64,000 nt of DNA from the NCBI GenBank assembly GCA_963788115.1, contig CAWBFD010000002.1:62001-126000 (forward strand). The letters are read 5' to 3'. The first letter of the stretch is position 1. Every line of letters starts with the position of its first letter. The notes beneath the pieces were generated by a model. That model worked only from the letters and a program-made list of their open reading frames with translations. It ran no database searches and had not been told where the DNA came from. The stretch comes from CAWBFD01 sp963788115. GTDB lineage: Bacteria; Actinomycetota; Thermoleophilia; Solirubrobacterales; 70-9. The position numbers were made by a program, and so were the translations under genes. Below, piece after piece: positions 1 through 9,189 of this stretch.

Positions 1-691
1 CCGCGATCAGCCACTGAAACACCAAGAGCACCACACCGAACAGCGCCAGCGCGGGCAGACCGAGTTCGACATAGGCGTAGGTGATGCCCACCGTGAGCAG
101 CGCTGAGGCGAGCTCCGACGGGAGGAGCGGGAGCAACGCGCGGCGCACCTTGTCGCCGAGGCTGGACCTCTCGACGTAGCAGGAGTAGCCCGCGATCAGC
201 AGGAAGTCCAACCCCAGCGCCAGCAGGAAGGCGCCGAAGACGAAGACGTAGAAGATGGCGGCCGTCTCGTCGACCCCGGCGCCGTCTATGGCCGCATGAA
301 ACGCGAGCCCCGTGATCAGGGGGAACCAGGCGTACGTGACGAGGTTCACGAGCAGGTCCGCCGGCGCGTAACGCAAGCGGGTCCAGGCCACCAGGATCGA
401 CACGACTGCGATCAGCGCCGCGGGCGTCGCGCCGCCGAGCACCGCCGCGGTGACGATCGCAAGGAAGCTCGCCGACAGCCGCACACGCGCTTCCCCGGTG
501 CTGACCGGAATCAGGTCGGCGATCACCGCGCCGGTAAACAGCGCTGCGAGCAGGCCCAGGTCCCAATCCGCATGCCCGGCGCGGGCGAGCGCGAGCCCCA
601 TTGCTCCTACGAGCGCTCCGCCCTCCAACAGGAGGAAGCGGCGCGATGGCCGTGCCGGCACGCCTGCCCCCCCTTGCTCGGAGGGACTCAC
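1..691 (-). CDS. Membrane sensor N-terminal domain, incomplete at window edge
   Basis: Reading the minus strand from a GTG at 691 gives about 230 uninterrupted codons running off the left edge. A TAG lies directly before the GTG in frame and a GAGGAA motif sits just upstream, which fixes the start. After a basic leader the protein is almost entirely hydrophobic, with about six to seven membrane segments separated by short loops (for example an LLVNLVTYAWFPLI stretch). Integral-membrane modules of this kind commonly precede HD-GYP or GGDEF output domains in actinobacteria, but the output domain lies outside the window, so the function is inferred. The coding potential is convincing because hydrophobicity is sustained and no stop occurs. 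Confidence 0.65.
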   Translation of the reverse strand, partial: MSPSEQGGAGVPARPSRRFLLLEGGALVGAMGLALARAGHADWDLGLLAALFTGAVIADLIPVSTGEARVRLSASFLAIVTAAVLGGATPAALIAVVSILVAWTRLRYAPADLLVNLVTYAWFPLITGLAFHAAIDGAGVDETAAIFYVFVFGAFLLALGLDFLLIAGYSCYVERSSLGDKVRRALLPLLPSELASALLTVGITYAYVELGLPALALFGVVLLVFQWLIA

Positions 692-794
692 CTATTCCTC
701 GCTTGCGGGAGCATCCCGGCCCGACTCGGTCCCTTGATCGACCTCTACGGACGGACCACTAGACCTTACCGCCGTACCTGGTTTTAAGTAAACG

Positions 795-970
795 CGGCAG
801 AGCCGCACGACAACGCCTTTGCGGCCGCGTTCGCGCAAGGCGAAATTCACCCTGACGGTACTGGCCACCTTCCAGCCGGAGCGCAGCCCGCGATGACGGT
901 GGCGTTCACCGACGTCACGGTCACGGACGAGACCAACGGCATCTCGAGGAGCTTCCCGGCACCTTCTAAG
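795..970 (+). pseudogene. Possible degraded 3' end of a secreted-protein gene
   Basis: Between the divergent sensor and the next gene lies protein-like sequence broken across frames. One frame reads FTDVTVTDETNGISRSFP, and a single-base shift just after it gives a natural-looking C-terminus LPGTF followed by TAA at 968-970. Another frame upstream reads AKFTLTVLATFQPERSP before a stop. No start or RBS is seen. This looks like the tail of a beta-rich extracellular protein that lost its frame. The call is weak because the fragment is short. Confidence 0.25.
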
Positions 971-1007
971 GGGACGCTCGCGGGAAGTCGCGAGCCGTGG
1001 CGTAGTC

Positions 1008-1038
1008 TAGAGGCGCGGCGATCGCCGCGCGCCCTCTA
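1008..1038 (+). terminator. GC-rich palindromic hairpin
   Basis: The arms TAGAGG (1008-1013) and CCTCTA (1033-1038) flank a perfect palindrome built on CGCGGCG/CGCCGCG. It sits about 40 bases past the end of the 795-970 remnant and well before the next gene, as a terminator would. There is no T tract. The rest of the 692-1227 interval shows no further gene. Confidence 0.4.
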
Positions 1039-1227
1039 ACTGCCCCGGGCTACCTGCGTTCAAGTAATTCGCGATCAGATCGCAGGCAGCCGCGGGCCGA
1101 AACCCCGTGACAAACGGTCCCCAGCCGCGTTGCAGGAATGACTATCCACCGAATCGGCCGAGCAAAGCTCTCGGTCAGCCTCGGAACGAGGCGCGGCCGT
1201 CCGCTCACCACGGAAGAAGGAGATGAG

Positions 1228-1404
1228 ATGAAGCGCAAGAGGATCGCGGCGATGGCAACCGGCCTCGCGCTGGCGCTGTCGGCGCCGGGTGCGGCGTTCG
1301 GGGTAGGAGGGCCCAACGAGGCGGGGAACTCTGGGCACTTCCATCCGAACAAGAACCCCTGCGTAAACAACCCGGACCACCCGCATTGCCCAGGGCCGCA
1401 CTAG
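1228..1404 (+). CDS. Small secreted peptide, unknown function
   Basis: This 58-residue protein starts at the ATG preceded by GAAGAAGGAG at about 5 bases, which favours this start over an in-frame ATG at 1138. Residues 1-28 form a classical signal peptide (MKRKR basic head, alanine/leucine core, ending near GAAFG). The mature part is only about 30 residues, rich in Gly, Asn, His and Pro, with two cysteines and several histidines (HFHPNKNPC, NPDHPHC). The His/Cys content could bind metal, but that is inference. No family is recognised. Confidence 0.6.
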   Translation: MKRKRIAAMATGLALALSAPGAAFGVGGPNEAGNSGHFHPNKNPCVNNPDHPHCPGPH

Positions 1405-1456
1405 TGCCGGCGGTGAGCGCCGTCACCGCGGGCCCCGACCGAGATCCCCGCGAGGC

Positions 1457-1804
1457 TTGAGCTTCGTGGAAGGTGGGGGGAGGCTGGTCGAGCGTGGACC
1501 GCTGACGCTTCGGATCTCGGGCGATGGGCGAAGCTTGCTTCGGATCGAGGCTCGTGGCGAACTCGACATCTCCAACGCACAGGCGCTGGATTTCGAGCTC
1601 GAACGGGCAAGCGAGAGCAAGGTCGAGCGGGTCATCGTCGACCTGAGCGGGCTTCGGTTCATCGACTCAATCGGAATGGCGGCGCTCGGGAGAATCGAGA
1701 CTCATTACCGGACCGAGCTCTTCGGCATTATCAGGGGACCAGAGCACGTGCAGCGGGCGATCGCGCTCACCGGGCTGGCGCAGGTGCTCCCGTTCCTCAA
1801 GTGA
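1457..1804 (+). CDS. STAS-domain anti-sigma factor antagonist-like protein
   Basis: A protein of about 115 residues with one STAS fold: an alternating beta/alpha pattern with the core motif VIVDLSGLRFIDSIGMAAL. The serine in FIDSIG matches the phosphorylated serine of SpoIIAA/RsbV antagonists. Such proteins bind anti-sigma kinases and free a sigma factor when dephosphorylated. The start is uncertain: TTG at 1457 has CGAGG directly before it, and an in-frame GTG lies at 1466. No cognate kinase is adjacent; the nearest candidate is the HATPase protein ending at 20740. Confidence 0.8.
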   Translation: MSFVEGGGRLVERGPLTLRISGDGRSLLRIEARGELDISNAQALDFELERASESKVERVIVDLSGLRFIDSIGMAALGRIETHYRTELFGIIRGPEHVQRAIALTGLAQVLPFLK

Positions 1805-1873
1805 TCGATCGCGGCCATCGCAACCCGCGTTGGTGGGGTACGCTCGGCGGAGACGGATCTCGTCCGCGTAGAC

Positions 1874-4800
1874 ATGGACTGTCCAACCTGCGGCCATTCC
1901 AACCCATCGGACGCGCGATTCTGCGGGAGCTGCGGAGCGCACCTTGACAGTGCCTCGACATGTCCGAGCTGCGGTGCCTCGAACCCAGCCGGCCAGAGGT
2001 TCTGCAACGCCTGCGGCCAGGACCTGACCGCCACGGACGAAGCGGCCGGTCAGCGGATCAGCGAAGCCCCTGCTCCTCCCGACCCACTCGCTCACCTCCC
2101 GGACCACCTCGCCGAGAAGATCCGCGCCGGCCGCGGCGCACTGGAGGGGGAGCGAAAACAGGTGACCGTGCTGTTCGCCGACGTGATGGGCTCGATGGAA
2201 CTTGCCGAGCGAAGCGACCCCGAGGAATGGCGCGGGATCATGGACCGATTCTTCGCGATCCTGTGCGAGGGCGTCCACCGCTTCGAGGGCACCGTCGACA
2301 AGTTCACCGGCGACGGCATCATGGCGCTCTTCGGCGCCCCGATCGCGCACGAGGAGCATGCCCGGCGCGCCTGCTATGCGGCCCTTCACCTCCAGGAGGG
2401 GCTCGCCTCGTACGCAGCAGAACTTCGCCGGGAGCAGGGGCTCAACTTCTCGGTGCGTATGGGGCTCAACTCCGGCGAGGTGGTGGTGGGCGCGATCGGC
2501 GAGAACCTGAGCATGGACTACACCGCGATCGGCCACACGGTGGGGCTGGCTCAGCGGATGGAGCAGCTCGCCGAGCCCGGCAAGGCCTATGTCACCGAGC
2601 ACACAGCATCGCTCGTGGAGGGTTACCTCGCGCTCACTGACCTGGGCGAGTTTCAGGTGAAGGGCGCCAGTCGGCTGTTGCGCGTCCACGAGCTGACCGG
2701 CGTTGGCGCGGCGCGCGGACGGCTGGACGTCTCGCGTGCGCGCGGTTTCTCCCGGTTCGTCGGCCGCGAGGACGAGATGCGCGTGCTCGAGGGCGCTTTG
2801 GAGCAAGCCTTCGCCGGACAGCCTCAGGTGATCGGGATCGTCGGCGAGGCCGGCGTGGGCAAGAGCCGGCTCTGCGACGAGCTCGCGCGGCACTGCCGGG
2901 CGAAGGGAATTCCGGTTTACCACACCTCGGGCCAGGCTCACGCCAAGTCGATCCCCCTGCTTCCCGTGCTCCAGATCATGCGGGCCTACTTCGACGTCAC
3001 CGACCTGGACTCGGACCAAACCGCGCGCGAGCGGATCGCCGGCAAGCTGCTGCTCCTCGACGAGAGCTTCGCCGAGGACCTCTCGCTGATCTTCGACTTC
3101 CTCGCGGTGCCCGATCCCGAGCGCCCTCCTCCCCGCATGGACCCCGAGGCGCGCCAGCGTCAGGTCCTCGCCCTCACTAAGCGCCTGATCCGCGCGCAGA
3201 GCGCCCGCGAGCCGGGCGTGACCGTGTTCGAGGACCTGCACTGGCTCGACCCCGCGAGCGAGGTGTTCCTCGCCAACCACGTCGAGGCCTCTCAGGGGAC
3301 GCGAAGCCTCACCGTCCTCAACTTCAGACCCGAGTACCAAGCCGCGTGGATGTCGAAGTCCTATTACCGCCAGATCCCGCTCGCTCCGCTCGGGCTCGAC
3401 GCAACCGAGGAGATGCTCGGTGACCTGCTCGGCTCCGATCCCTCACTCGACGGGTTGCCGGAACTCGTCCGCGAGCGCACCGCCGGCAACCCGTTCTTCA
3501 TCGAGGAGGTCGTGCAGTCGCTGGTCGAGGCGGGGAGCCTCGAGGGCGAGCGCGGCGCCTACAGGCTGGTGCGGCCCGTCGAGGAAGCCGCCGTGCCGGC
3601 AAGCGTGCAGGCCGTCCTGTCGGCCCGAATCGACCGGTTGGCGAAACATGAGAAGGCCGTGCTCCAGGCGGCGTCGGTGATCGGAAAGGTGTTCTCGGAC
3701 TCGGTGCTCAGCCGAGTCGTTCAGCTGGAGGCGCCGTCGCTCGAGGGTGCGCTTCGCGACCTGGTCACGGCCGAGTTCGTCTACGAGCAGGAGCTCTATC
3801 CCGAGGCGGTCTATGCGTTCAAGCATCCGCTGACCCAGGAGGTGACCTATGGCTCCCAGCTCGGCGAGCGCCGCGCCGCCGTCCACGCGGCGGTCGCCGA
3901 GGCGATCGCCGAGCAGTACCCGGAGCGACTCGACGAGCGGTCCGCGCTGCTTGCCCAGCACTGGGAGGCTGCTGGCGAGGCACTGGAGTCAGCACGCTGG
4001 CACGCTCGTGCCGGCGCCTGGGCCGGGACCAGCGACCCAACCCAGGCACTCCTTCACTGGCGGAAGGTGCGAGAGCTCGCGGACTCTCTGCCCGAGTCGG
4101 ACGAGAGTCTGGGACTCGGCCTCGCCGCAAGGATCTCCTCGCTCGATTACGGGTGGCGACTCGGGATCTCCCACGAGGACGCCGAGGCGGTGTTCACCGA
4201 GGCGGAGCAAATGGCCTCGAGGATGGGGGACATTCGCTCCCGGGCCATCCTCCTCTCGGTCTACGCGGGGATCAGAGGACTGAACGACGGGGATGTCGGC
4301 GAGATGGCGACGCTCGCTCGTCAGGCGATCGCCCTTGCCGAGGAGTCCGGGGACCCGGCGCTCTATATGGTCGCCGCCGGCGGCTCCTATGCCCTGTTCA
4401 ACCAGGGGGAGTATCTGGAGGCCCTCGCGATAGTCGATCGGGCGATCGAGCTGGCAGACGGAGACGTCACCGTGGGGGCCGGCATCAGCGTCACCTGCCC
4501 CTACGCCTATGCCCTCATCTTCAAGGGCGGGTACTCGCTCTACATCGGGGAGCTCGAGGAGGGACGTGGCCTGCTCGAACGCGGCATGAAGCTTGCCGGT
4601 GAGCAGGGGGACCTGGAAACCAGGGGCTGGGGCCATATGTGGAGCACCTGGCATGCGTTTTGGAGCGGGGAGCCCGAGACTGCCCTCGCCCACGCGCAGC
4701 AGGCGCTGGAGATCGCGGAGCGGATCGGCGACTCGTTCTCGCGTACGTGGGCATGGTTCTTCCTTGGCTTCGCGGAGGGGATGAGCGGCCGGTGGAAGCA

Positions 4801-5281
4801 GGCGATCGAAGCGGTCGAGCGGTCACTGGCGATGGCGAGGGAACGCCGTACAGCCGTTGAGGGGGATGCCTGGCGACTCGCGACGCTCGCGAACTCGTAT
4901 CTCGGCCTTGGAGAGTCCGAGCACGCTCTCGAGCTGGTCCATGAGGCGCTCGAGCTCTCACGGCGTCGTGGACAACCCAGCATCGAGGCCTTCGCGAGCG
5001 TCGTGTTGGCGCGGATCCTGCTCGCGTCGGCTGGCACGTCGGCATCCGGCGAAATCGAGGAGGCGCTGGGGCGGGCGCTCGAGCACGCCGGTGAGCTGGG
5101 GGCGAGGAGTATGGAACCGATGGTCCATGCGGAGCTCGCCGAGCTAGCACGCCAATCCGGGGACCGGGAGCGGCGCCTGCGAGAGCTTCGCGAGGCGCAC
5201 CGCATGTTCACGGAGATCGGGGCCAAGGGTCACGCCGAACGCCTGGCCGGCGAACTCGGGTTGCTAGGCTCCGCGAGGTGA
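1874..5281 (+). CDS. Zinc-ribbon / class III cyclase-like / AAA ATPase / TPR giant regulator
   Basis: This protein has 1135 residues. Two CxxC zinc ribbons (residues about 3-50) are followed by a class III nucleotide-cyclase domain (about 95-275), an AAA ATPase with Walker A GEAGVGKS (324-331) and Walker B TVFEDLHWLD (450-459), and an all-helical TPR-rich C-terminus. The cyclase keeps metal aspartates D103 (FADVMGS) and D147 (FTGDG) and K143, but the usual GDxVNxAAR segment reads GHTVGLAQR. The substrate Asp is therefore His221 and the transition-state Asn is Gly224, with Arg228 kept. It may be catalytically weak or a nucleotide sensor. The stop overlaps the next start by 4 bases (GTGA), indicating coupling. 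A paralogue begins at 9190. Confidence 0.88.
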   Translation: MDCPTCGHSNPSDARFCGSCGAHLDSASTCPSCGASNPAGQRFCNACGQDLTATDEAAGQRISEAPAPPDPLAHLPDHLAEKIRAGRGALEGERKQVTVLFADVMGSMELAERSDPEEWRGIMDRFFAILCEGVHRFEGTVDKFTGDGIMALFGAPIAHEEHARRACYAALHLQEGLASYAAELRREQGLNFSVRMGLNSGEVVVGAIGENLSMDYTAIGHTVGLAQRMEQLAEPGKAYVTEHTASLVEGYLALTDLGEFQVKGASRLLRVHELTGVGAARGRLDVSRARGFSRFVGREDEMRVLEGALEQAFAGQPQVIGIVGEAGVGKSRLCDELARHCRAKGIPVYHTSGQAHAKSIPLLPVLQIMRAYFDVTDLDSDQTARERIAGKLLLLDESFAEDLSLIFDFLAVPDPERPPPRMDPEARQRQVLALTKRLIRAQSAREPGVTVFEDLHWLDPASEVFLANHVEASQGTRSLTVLNFRPEYQAAWMSKSYYRQIPLAPLGLDATEEMLGDLLGSDPSLDGLPELVRERTAGNPFFIEEVVQSLVEAGSLEGERGAYRLVRPVEEAAVPASVQAVLSARIDRLAKHEKAVLQAASVIGKVFSDSVLSRVVQLEAPSLEGALRDLVTAEFVYEQELYPEAVYAFKHPLTQEVTYGSQLGERRAAVHAAVAEAIAEQYPERLDERSALLAQHWEAAGEALESARWHARAGAWAGTSDPTQALLHWRKVRELADSLPESDESLGLGLAARISSLDYGWRLGISHEDAEAVFTEAEQMASRMGDIRSRAILLSVYAGIRGLNDGDVGEMATLARQAIALAEESGDPALYMVAAGGSYALFNQGEYLEALAIVDRAIELADGDVTVGAGISVTCPYAYALIFKGGYSLYIGELEEGRGLLERGMKLAGEQGDLETRGWGHMWSTWHAFWSGEPETALAHAQQALEIAERIGDSFSRTWAWFFLGFAEGMSGRWKQAIEAVERSLAMARERRTAVEGDAWRLATLANSYLGLGESEHALELVHEALELSRRRGQPSIEAFASVVLARILLASAGTSASGEIEEALGRALEHAGELGARSMEPMVHAELAELARQSGDRERRLRELREAHRMFTEIGAKGHAERLAGELGLLGSAR

Positions 5282-5607
5282 GGCGCGGGGTGGTCCTACT
5301 GGCGGTTTCGATCGTCGCTGCGGGCGGCATCGCGACGATCCCGGGCGCGGGAGCACACGGCGTGGACACGACGCGCGTGAAGGTCGTCGACTTCAAGTTC
5401 AAGCCCGCGAAGACCACGATCAGCAAGGGCGGAAAGGTCGTCTGGGCGTTCAGGGAGGGGCGCCACAACGTGACCGGCAAGGGCTTCAAGAGCCGGATCA
5501 AGGGGCGCGGTACCTACAGCCACACCTTCGAGAAGGCCGGCCGGTACGAGTACCGCTGCACGCTGCACCAGCCGGACATGGACGGCGTCGTCCGGGTCGT
5601 CCGCTAG
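5278..5607 (+). CDS. Secreted plastocyanin-like blue copper protein
   Basis: This 109-residue cupredoxin starts at a GTG overlapping the stop of the upstream ATPase gene. A signal peptide covers residues 1-26, ending near GAGAHG. The type 1 copper ligands are visible: His63 (GRHNV), then Cys94, His97 and Met101 in the C-T-L-H-Q-P-D-M loop. Such proteins shuttle electrons outside the membrane. It faces, tail to tail with an 11-base gap, a large protein whose C-terminal domain is also a cupredoxin, so the two may share an electron-transfer or copper role. Confidence 0.85.
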   Translation: MRRGVVLLAVSIVAAGGIATIPGAGAHGVDTTRVKVVDFKFKPAKTTISKGGKVVWAFREGRHNVTGKGFKSRIKGRGTYSHTFEKAGRYEYRCTLHQPDMDGVVRVVR

Positions 5608-5618
5608 CTGCCAGCCGG

Positions 5619-7304
5619 CTAGTTCTTCTTACCCTTCACGCGGATCGACCCCCGCATGAAGGGATGGATGCGGCAGAAGTACGTGTAGGTCCTGCCGGCC
5701 TTGAGCGGAGGCGTCCGATACTCGTTCGAGCCGGTCGTGACCTCGGTGCTCAGGCCGGTGCCGTAGCCGAGCTGGCCTGAATCGAACTTGATCGGGCCGG
5801 CGGCGAGCGGGTAGCCGATGCCGGCCCCGCGGTTGCAGGGAGCCTTGCACGAGGTGACGCTGTGCCATGCCTGCTGCTCCTGGGTCATCGAGGACAGCGC
5901 GTCCAGGTTCGTGAACTTGACCCGGGTGCCGGGCCTGACCACCGGCGGGCGCATCGGCCCGGTGGGGAATCCCCGCGTCGCCGAGTAGCCTCCGAGCGAG
6001 TACGAGAAGCTGTTGACGTTGATCCCGGACTTGGTGAGCTTGCGCTTGCTCGGCGGGAGCTTGCGCGGGTCGGGCAGCCCGAGGTTCTTGTTCGCCTTGC
6101 TGTCGATGTTCTCGGGCAGCCGGCCGTGGGTGAGGACGCCGCCGGCGTCGTACATCGCCTCGACCTCGGCCGCGTCGTCGAACGGGTCCCGGGCCATCGG
6201 ATCATCCGCCGTCGTGTAGGCGAGCGGAAGGATGCCCATCGACTCGTACCAGGAGGCCCGATTGACGTTGTAGGTGGTGTCGATCGAGAGGACGTCGCCG
6301 GCCTTGAGGCTGATCCGCCAGGTCGGCCTGGTCGCCTCCATCGAGACGTCCCAGCTGACCGCGCCGGCCGGCTCGTAGTAGTGGGCGTCGGAGCGGAACA
6401 GGGGCTTGACCTCGGAGGGGTCGTTTCCGTCGATCGAATCCGCGTCGTCGCCGTCCCTGGCAACCTCCAGGTCCACGTGGAGCCCGCCGGGATGGAGGTG
6501 GCCGGCGCCACCCACCACCGTCACATCCTGCGAGAGGGTCCAGGTCCCTGAGGGGCTGATCTTCCCGCGCTCCTCGTAGCCGGGCATGCTGGGGTTGGTC
6601 GGGACGTCGTCCGGGAACACGAACTTGCCGTCGCCGTCGGCGTCGAAGCCGCGCTCGGCGTCGAACACGGGGTAGATCTGCGGGAAGCCGGCGACGTCCA
6701 TCCACCTGATCGCGACCGGGGCGATGTCGGTGCGCTCGGGCGCGGTCTCCGGCACCCAGTCGATCTCCCAGGTCATGTAGACCCGCCGGTTCTGAGAGGC
6801 GTTCAGGCTGTGGATCATGTAGTTGACGGTCCACGTGTCATCGCCGCCGACCTTGAGGCCGTACCCCTGGGGCATCCTCGCGATCGTCTTCTCCTCGCCC
6901 GAGGCAAATGTCGGGCCGCCGCCCGGCGCCAGCCAGACGACGTGATGCAGGTGCAGGTCCCAGACGCTCGGGGTCACCAGCCTGCCGCCGGCCTTGATCT
7001 CCACCATGCTCGGCTTGAACCGGGTGACGTAGCCCTCGGCGGTGGAGCCGGGGTCGAAGACGCTCGTGTCGCCCGGGCCGCTGACCACCTCCGCGTGGGG
7101 GCACGTCTTGGTGAACCCGAGCAGGTTGAGGTTCTGCCCCGGGTGAAGCTGGAGCGGGCCCATCTTGCACCGGTAGGTGGTCATGCCGTCGTAGGTGGCG
7201 GCGGGGGGTCCCCCGCCCGCGCTTGCAGGGGTCGCCGACGCGAGCAGCGCGCAGATCGCGGCTAACAGGGCCCCCCCACCTAGACGACGGCGTTTACGGA
7301 CCAT
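5619..7304 (-). CDS. Secreted PHM-like copper protein with C-terminal cupredoxin domain
   Basis: About 561 residues with a signal peptide (MVRKRRR head, ending near ATPASA). The N-terminal half has histidine clusters resembling the two copper sites of PHM/DBM-type copper type II monooxygenases: HLHH near residue 118-121, MIHSL near 165 and GHLHPGG near 268-274. The last ~110 residues are a cupredoxin with AWHSV and the C-R-I-H-P-F-M ligand loop. The PHM relationship is inferred from motif spacing only; the cupredoxin domain is clear. The ATG at 7304 is preferred, and in-frame ATGs also occur at 7316 and 7325. It is transcribed divergently from the cNMP-binding gene. Confidence 0.72.
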   Translation of the reverse strand: MVRKRRRLGGGALLAAICALLASATPASAGGGPPAATYDGMTTYRCKMGPLQLHPGQNLNLLGFTKTCPHAEVVSGPGDTSVFDPGSTAEGYVTRFKPSMVEIKAGGRLVTPSVWDLHLHHVVWLAPGGGPTFASGEEKTIARMPQGYGLKVGGDDTWTVNYMIHSLNASQNRRVYMTWEIDWVPETAPERTDIAPVAIRWMDVAGFPQIYPVFDAERGFDADGDGKFVFPDDVPTNPSMPGYEERGKISPSGTWTLSQDVTVVGGAGHLHPGGLHVDLEVARDGDDADSIDGNDPSEVKPLFRSDAHYYEPAGAVSWDVSMEATRPTWRISLKAGDVLSIDTTYNVNRASWYESMGILPLAYTTADDPMARDPFDDAAEVEAMYDAGGVLTHGRLPENIDSKANKNLGLPDPRKLPPSKRKLTKSGINVNSFSYSLGGYSATRGFPTGPMRPPVVRPGTRVKFTNLDALSSMTQEQQAWHSVTSCKAPCNRGAGIGYPLAAGPIKFDSGQLGYGTGLSTEVTTGSNEYRTPPLKAGRTYTYFCRIHPFMRGSIRVKGKKN

Positions 7305-7402
7305 GCAGGCGTGCATTCTACGCATCCTGGCGACGTTTGCACAGTCGTTCCAGAAAAGCCCTTCGCGAGCGGGGACTTTGCCTGGATGAGATACTGGCGC
7401 GG

Positions 7403-7864
7403 ATGGCCCAGCAAGGGAGGCGCCGCGGGTTCGGTCGCGAGACCAAGGACGCGAAGCTCCGCCTGCTCGGCGGGGTCCCGCTGTTCTCGGCCTGCACCAA
7501 GCGCGACCTCTCCCGGATCGCCTCCCTGGTCGAGGAGCTCGAGGTGGCCAAGGGAAAGGTGCTGATGCGCCAAGGCGATTCCGGGCGCGAGTGCTACGTG
7601 ATTGCCGAGGGGACCGCGAAGGCGGCGATGCGGGGGCGCGGAAGCGCGTCCCTGGGCCCGGGCGCCTTCTTCGGTGAGATGGCCCTGCTCGACCAGGGCC
7701 CGCGGTCGGCCACCGTCACGGCGGAGACCGACATGCACCTGCTGGTGCTGAGCTCGCGCGAGTTCTTCTCCCTGCTCGACGCCGTCCCGGGGGTCGCCCA
7801 GCGGATCATGCGCGGGCTCGCCGAGCGGCTGCGCGAGGCCGAGCGCGCGCAGCCCCAGCACTAA
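7403..7864 (+). CDS. Cyclic-nucleotide-binding domain protein
   Basis: About 153 residues from the ATG at 7403; longer in-frame readings exist upstream but look non-coding. It is a single CAP_ED/cNMP-binding beta-roll: LFSACTKRDL entry helix, GxxLMRQGDSGRECYVI, and the phosphate-binding cassette FFGEMALLDQGPRSATV, where Glu and Arg contact cyclic nucleotide in CRP proteins. There is no HTH after it, so it is not a full CRP regulator. It could sense cyclic nucleotide made by the cyclase-domain neighbours (1874, 9190), which is an inference from proximity. Confidence 0.8.
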   Translation: MAQQGRRRGFGRETKDAKLRLLGGVPLFSACTKRDLSRIASLVEELEVAKGKVLMRQGDSGRECYVIAEGTAKAAMRGRGSASLGPGAFFGEMALLDQGPRSATVTAETDMHLLVLSSREFFSLLDAVPGVAQRIMRGLAERLREAERAQPQH

Positions 7865-8024
7865 AGCCATCGGCCGACCGGCTACACTCACAGCGCTGCT
7901 CGCTAGGTGCTGATCGTTCCTTCGCCCTTCGAGCCGTTCAGTTCCGTGAGGGGGGAAGGTCAACGACGTTACGTCAGAGCCTCGCGGCCAGGAACGGCCA
8001 ACCAAGCGCAAGGAGAAGGACGGA

Positions 8025-9123
8025 ATGATCGTTGCTGCCTCGCCCATCAAGAGGACCCACCGGTCCCTTGACCTCGTCGACACGCGCCGGCGCCGCGCGC
8101 TCTCGCTCGGAGTCGCACTCGCACTCGCGGTGACCGCGCTACTCGTCGTCGGGCCCGCCCCGACCCTCGCGAATCACGTGCCGAGCGCGCCTGCACGACC
8201 AACCAGCAGCAGGGAACCCTCTGCGTATTGTGACGGATTCGCCGGACCCGGTCGCCTACTCGACCTTCGACGGAAACAGCGCCTGGCTCTCGTATCGCGC
8301 GACGGTCACGAACGCCAGCAGGAGCTCCTCGCTCTCCCATGTTCAGCTGCACGAGGCGCTGCCGGAGGGGACCACATTCGTCAGCGTGACCTCCTCGAGG
8401 GGAAGCTGCATCGGCTCCGGCCAGTCCGTTGATTGCTCGATCGGATCCCTGAAGAAGGGGCAGAGCGCAATCGTCGACGTCGTGGTCACGGCGCCGGCCT
8501 CTGCAGAGCTGGATCCAGGCGAGACAACGATCACGAACGCGGTGACCGGCTCGTTCGACGAGCGCTTGAACGACCAAACGGGCGGAAAGCAGGACCAGGT
8601 GACGTACTCCGAGCCGACGACGGTCAGCAAGGCGGCCGGGCAGGCCTATGTGCCGATCGGACGGTCCGGCAAGGTCGGCACCGATCCCGGGCGGGCTCAG
8701 TACGGGAGCTCCTCGATCCCGAACGCCTCGACCAACGTCCTCGCCGCCTTGCAGGTGACGGCGCCGGATGACTTCTGCCCCCTCGACGGCACGGTCAGGA
8801 TCCAGAACAAGACCTACATCTGCCGCGCCGGCGGCTTCGTCGAGGCGTCGGTGACGAACGCCGCGAACGGGGCAACCTACGTCAACGCCCAGAATCCGAT
8901 GGTGTTCCACCTCCGGTGGGACGGCCTGCTCGTCTCGGACAAGCAGACGGTGAAGAACTTCGTCGTCTTCTACCAGTCGAGCGCCGCCGCCCCGATTCAG
9001 GTGTTCGACACGCTGTGCAACGAGACGGCGTCAAACACGCCGTGTCTGAAAAACATCAACATGACGCCCTTCGGCGGGATCGAGGGCGACCTCGTGAAGC
9101 CCGACAACGGTCGCATGCGTTGA
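8025..9123 (+). pseudogene. Frame-broken secreted DUF11-type surface protein
   Basis: The ATG at 8025 follows AAGGAGAAGGACGG and opens a basic head and hydrophobic signal segment (ALSLGVALALAVTALLVV). Continuity then jumps frames: a cysteine-containing stretch ACTTNQQQGTLCV is in a second frame near 8189-8226, and from about 8230 a third frame continues to the stop at 9123. Two apparent one-base deletions (near 8181-8188 and near 8226) would explain this. The main body has a DUF11-like beta-sandwich (YRATVTNASRSS, LPEGTTFVSV, VDVVVTAP) and a second beta-rich domain with cysteines. Real decay and assembly error cannot be told apart here. Confidence 0.7.
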
Positions 9124-9132
9124 GCCCCTATC

Positions 9133-9172
9133 CTGACCGCGCCGGCGGGGGGACCCGCGTCGGCGCGGTCAG
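9133..9172 (+). terminator. Terminator hairpin after the DUF11 gene
   Basis: A perfect 12-bp stem CTGACCGCGCCG (9133-9144) / CGGCGCGGTCAG (9161-9172) with a 16-base loop starts 10 bases after the stop at 9123. It lacks a T run, as is common in high-GC actinobacteria, and ends 18 bases before the next gene. Confidence 0.65.
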
Positions 9173-9189
9173 TCACGAAGCGCAGTTAA

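Noticed and set aside
1667..3340. A 557-codon open frame opposite the first cyclase-ATPase gene
   Set aside because: Antisense artefact of codon bias; no motif, no RBS, and the plus strand encodes an unmistakable multidomain protein.
7223..7402. Upstream in-frame extension of the cNMP-binding gene
   Set aside because: This segment overlaps the divergent gene's start and reads Arg-rich without structure; the domain begins after the ATG at 7403.
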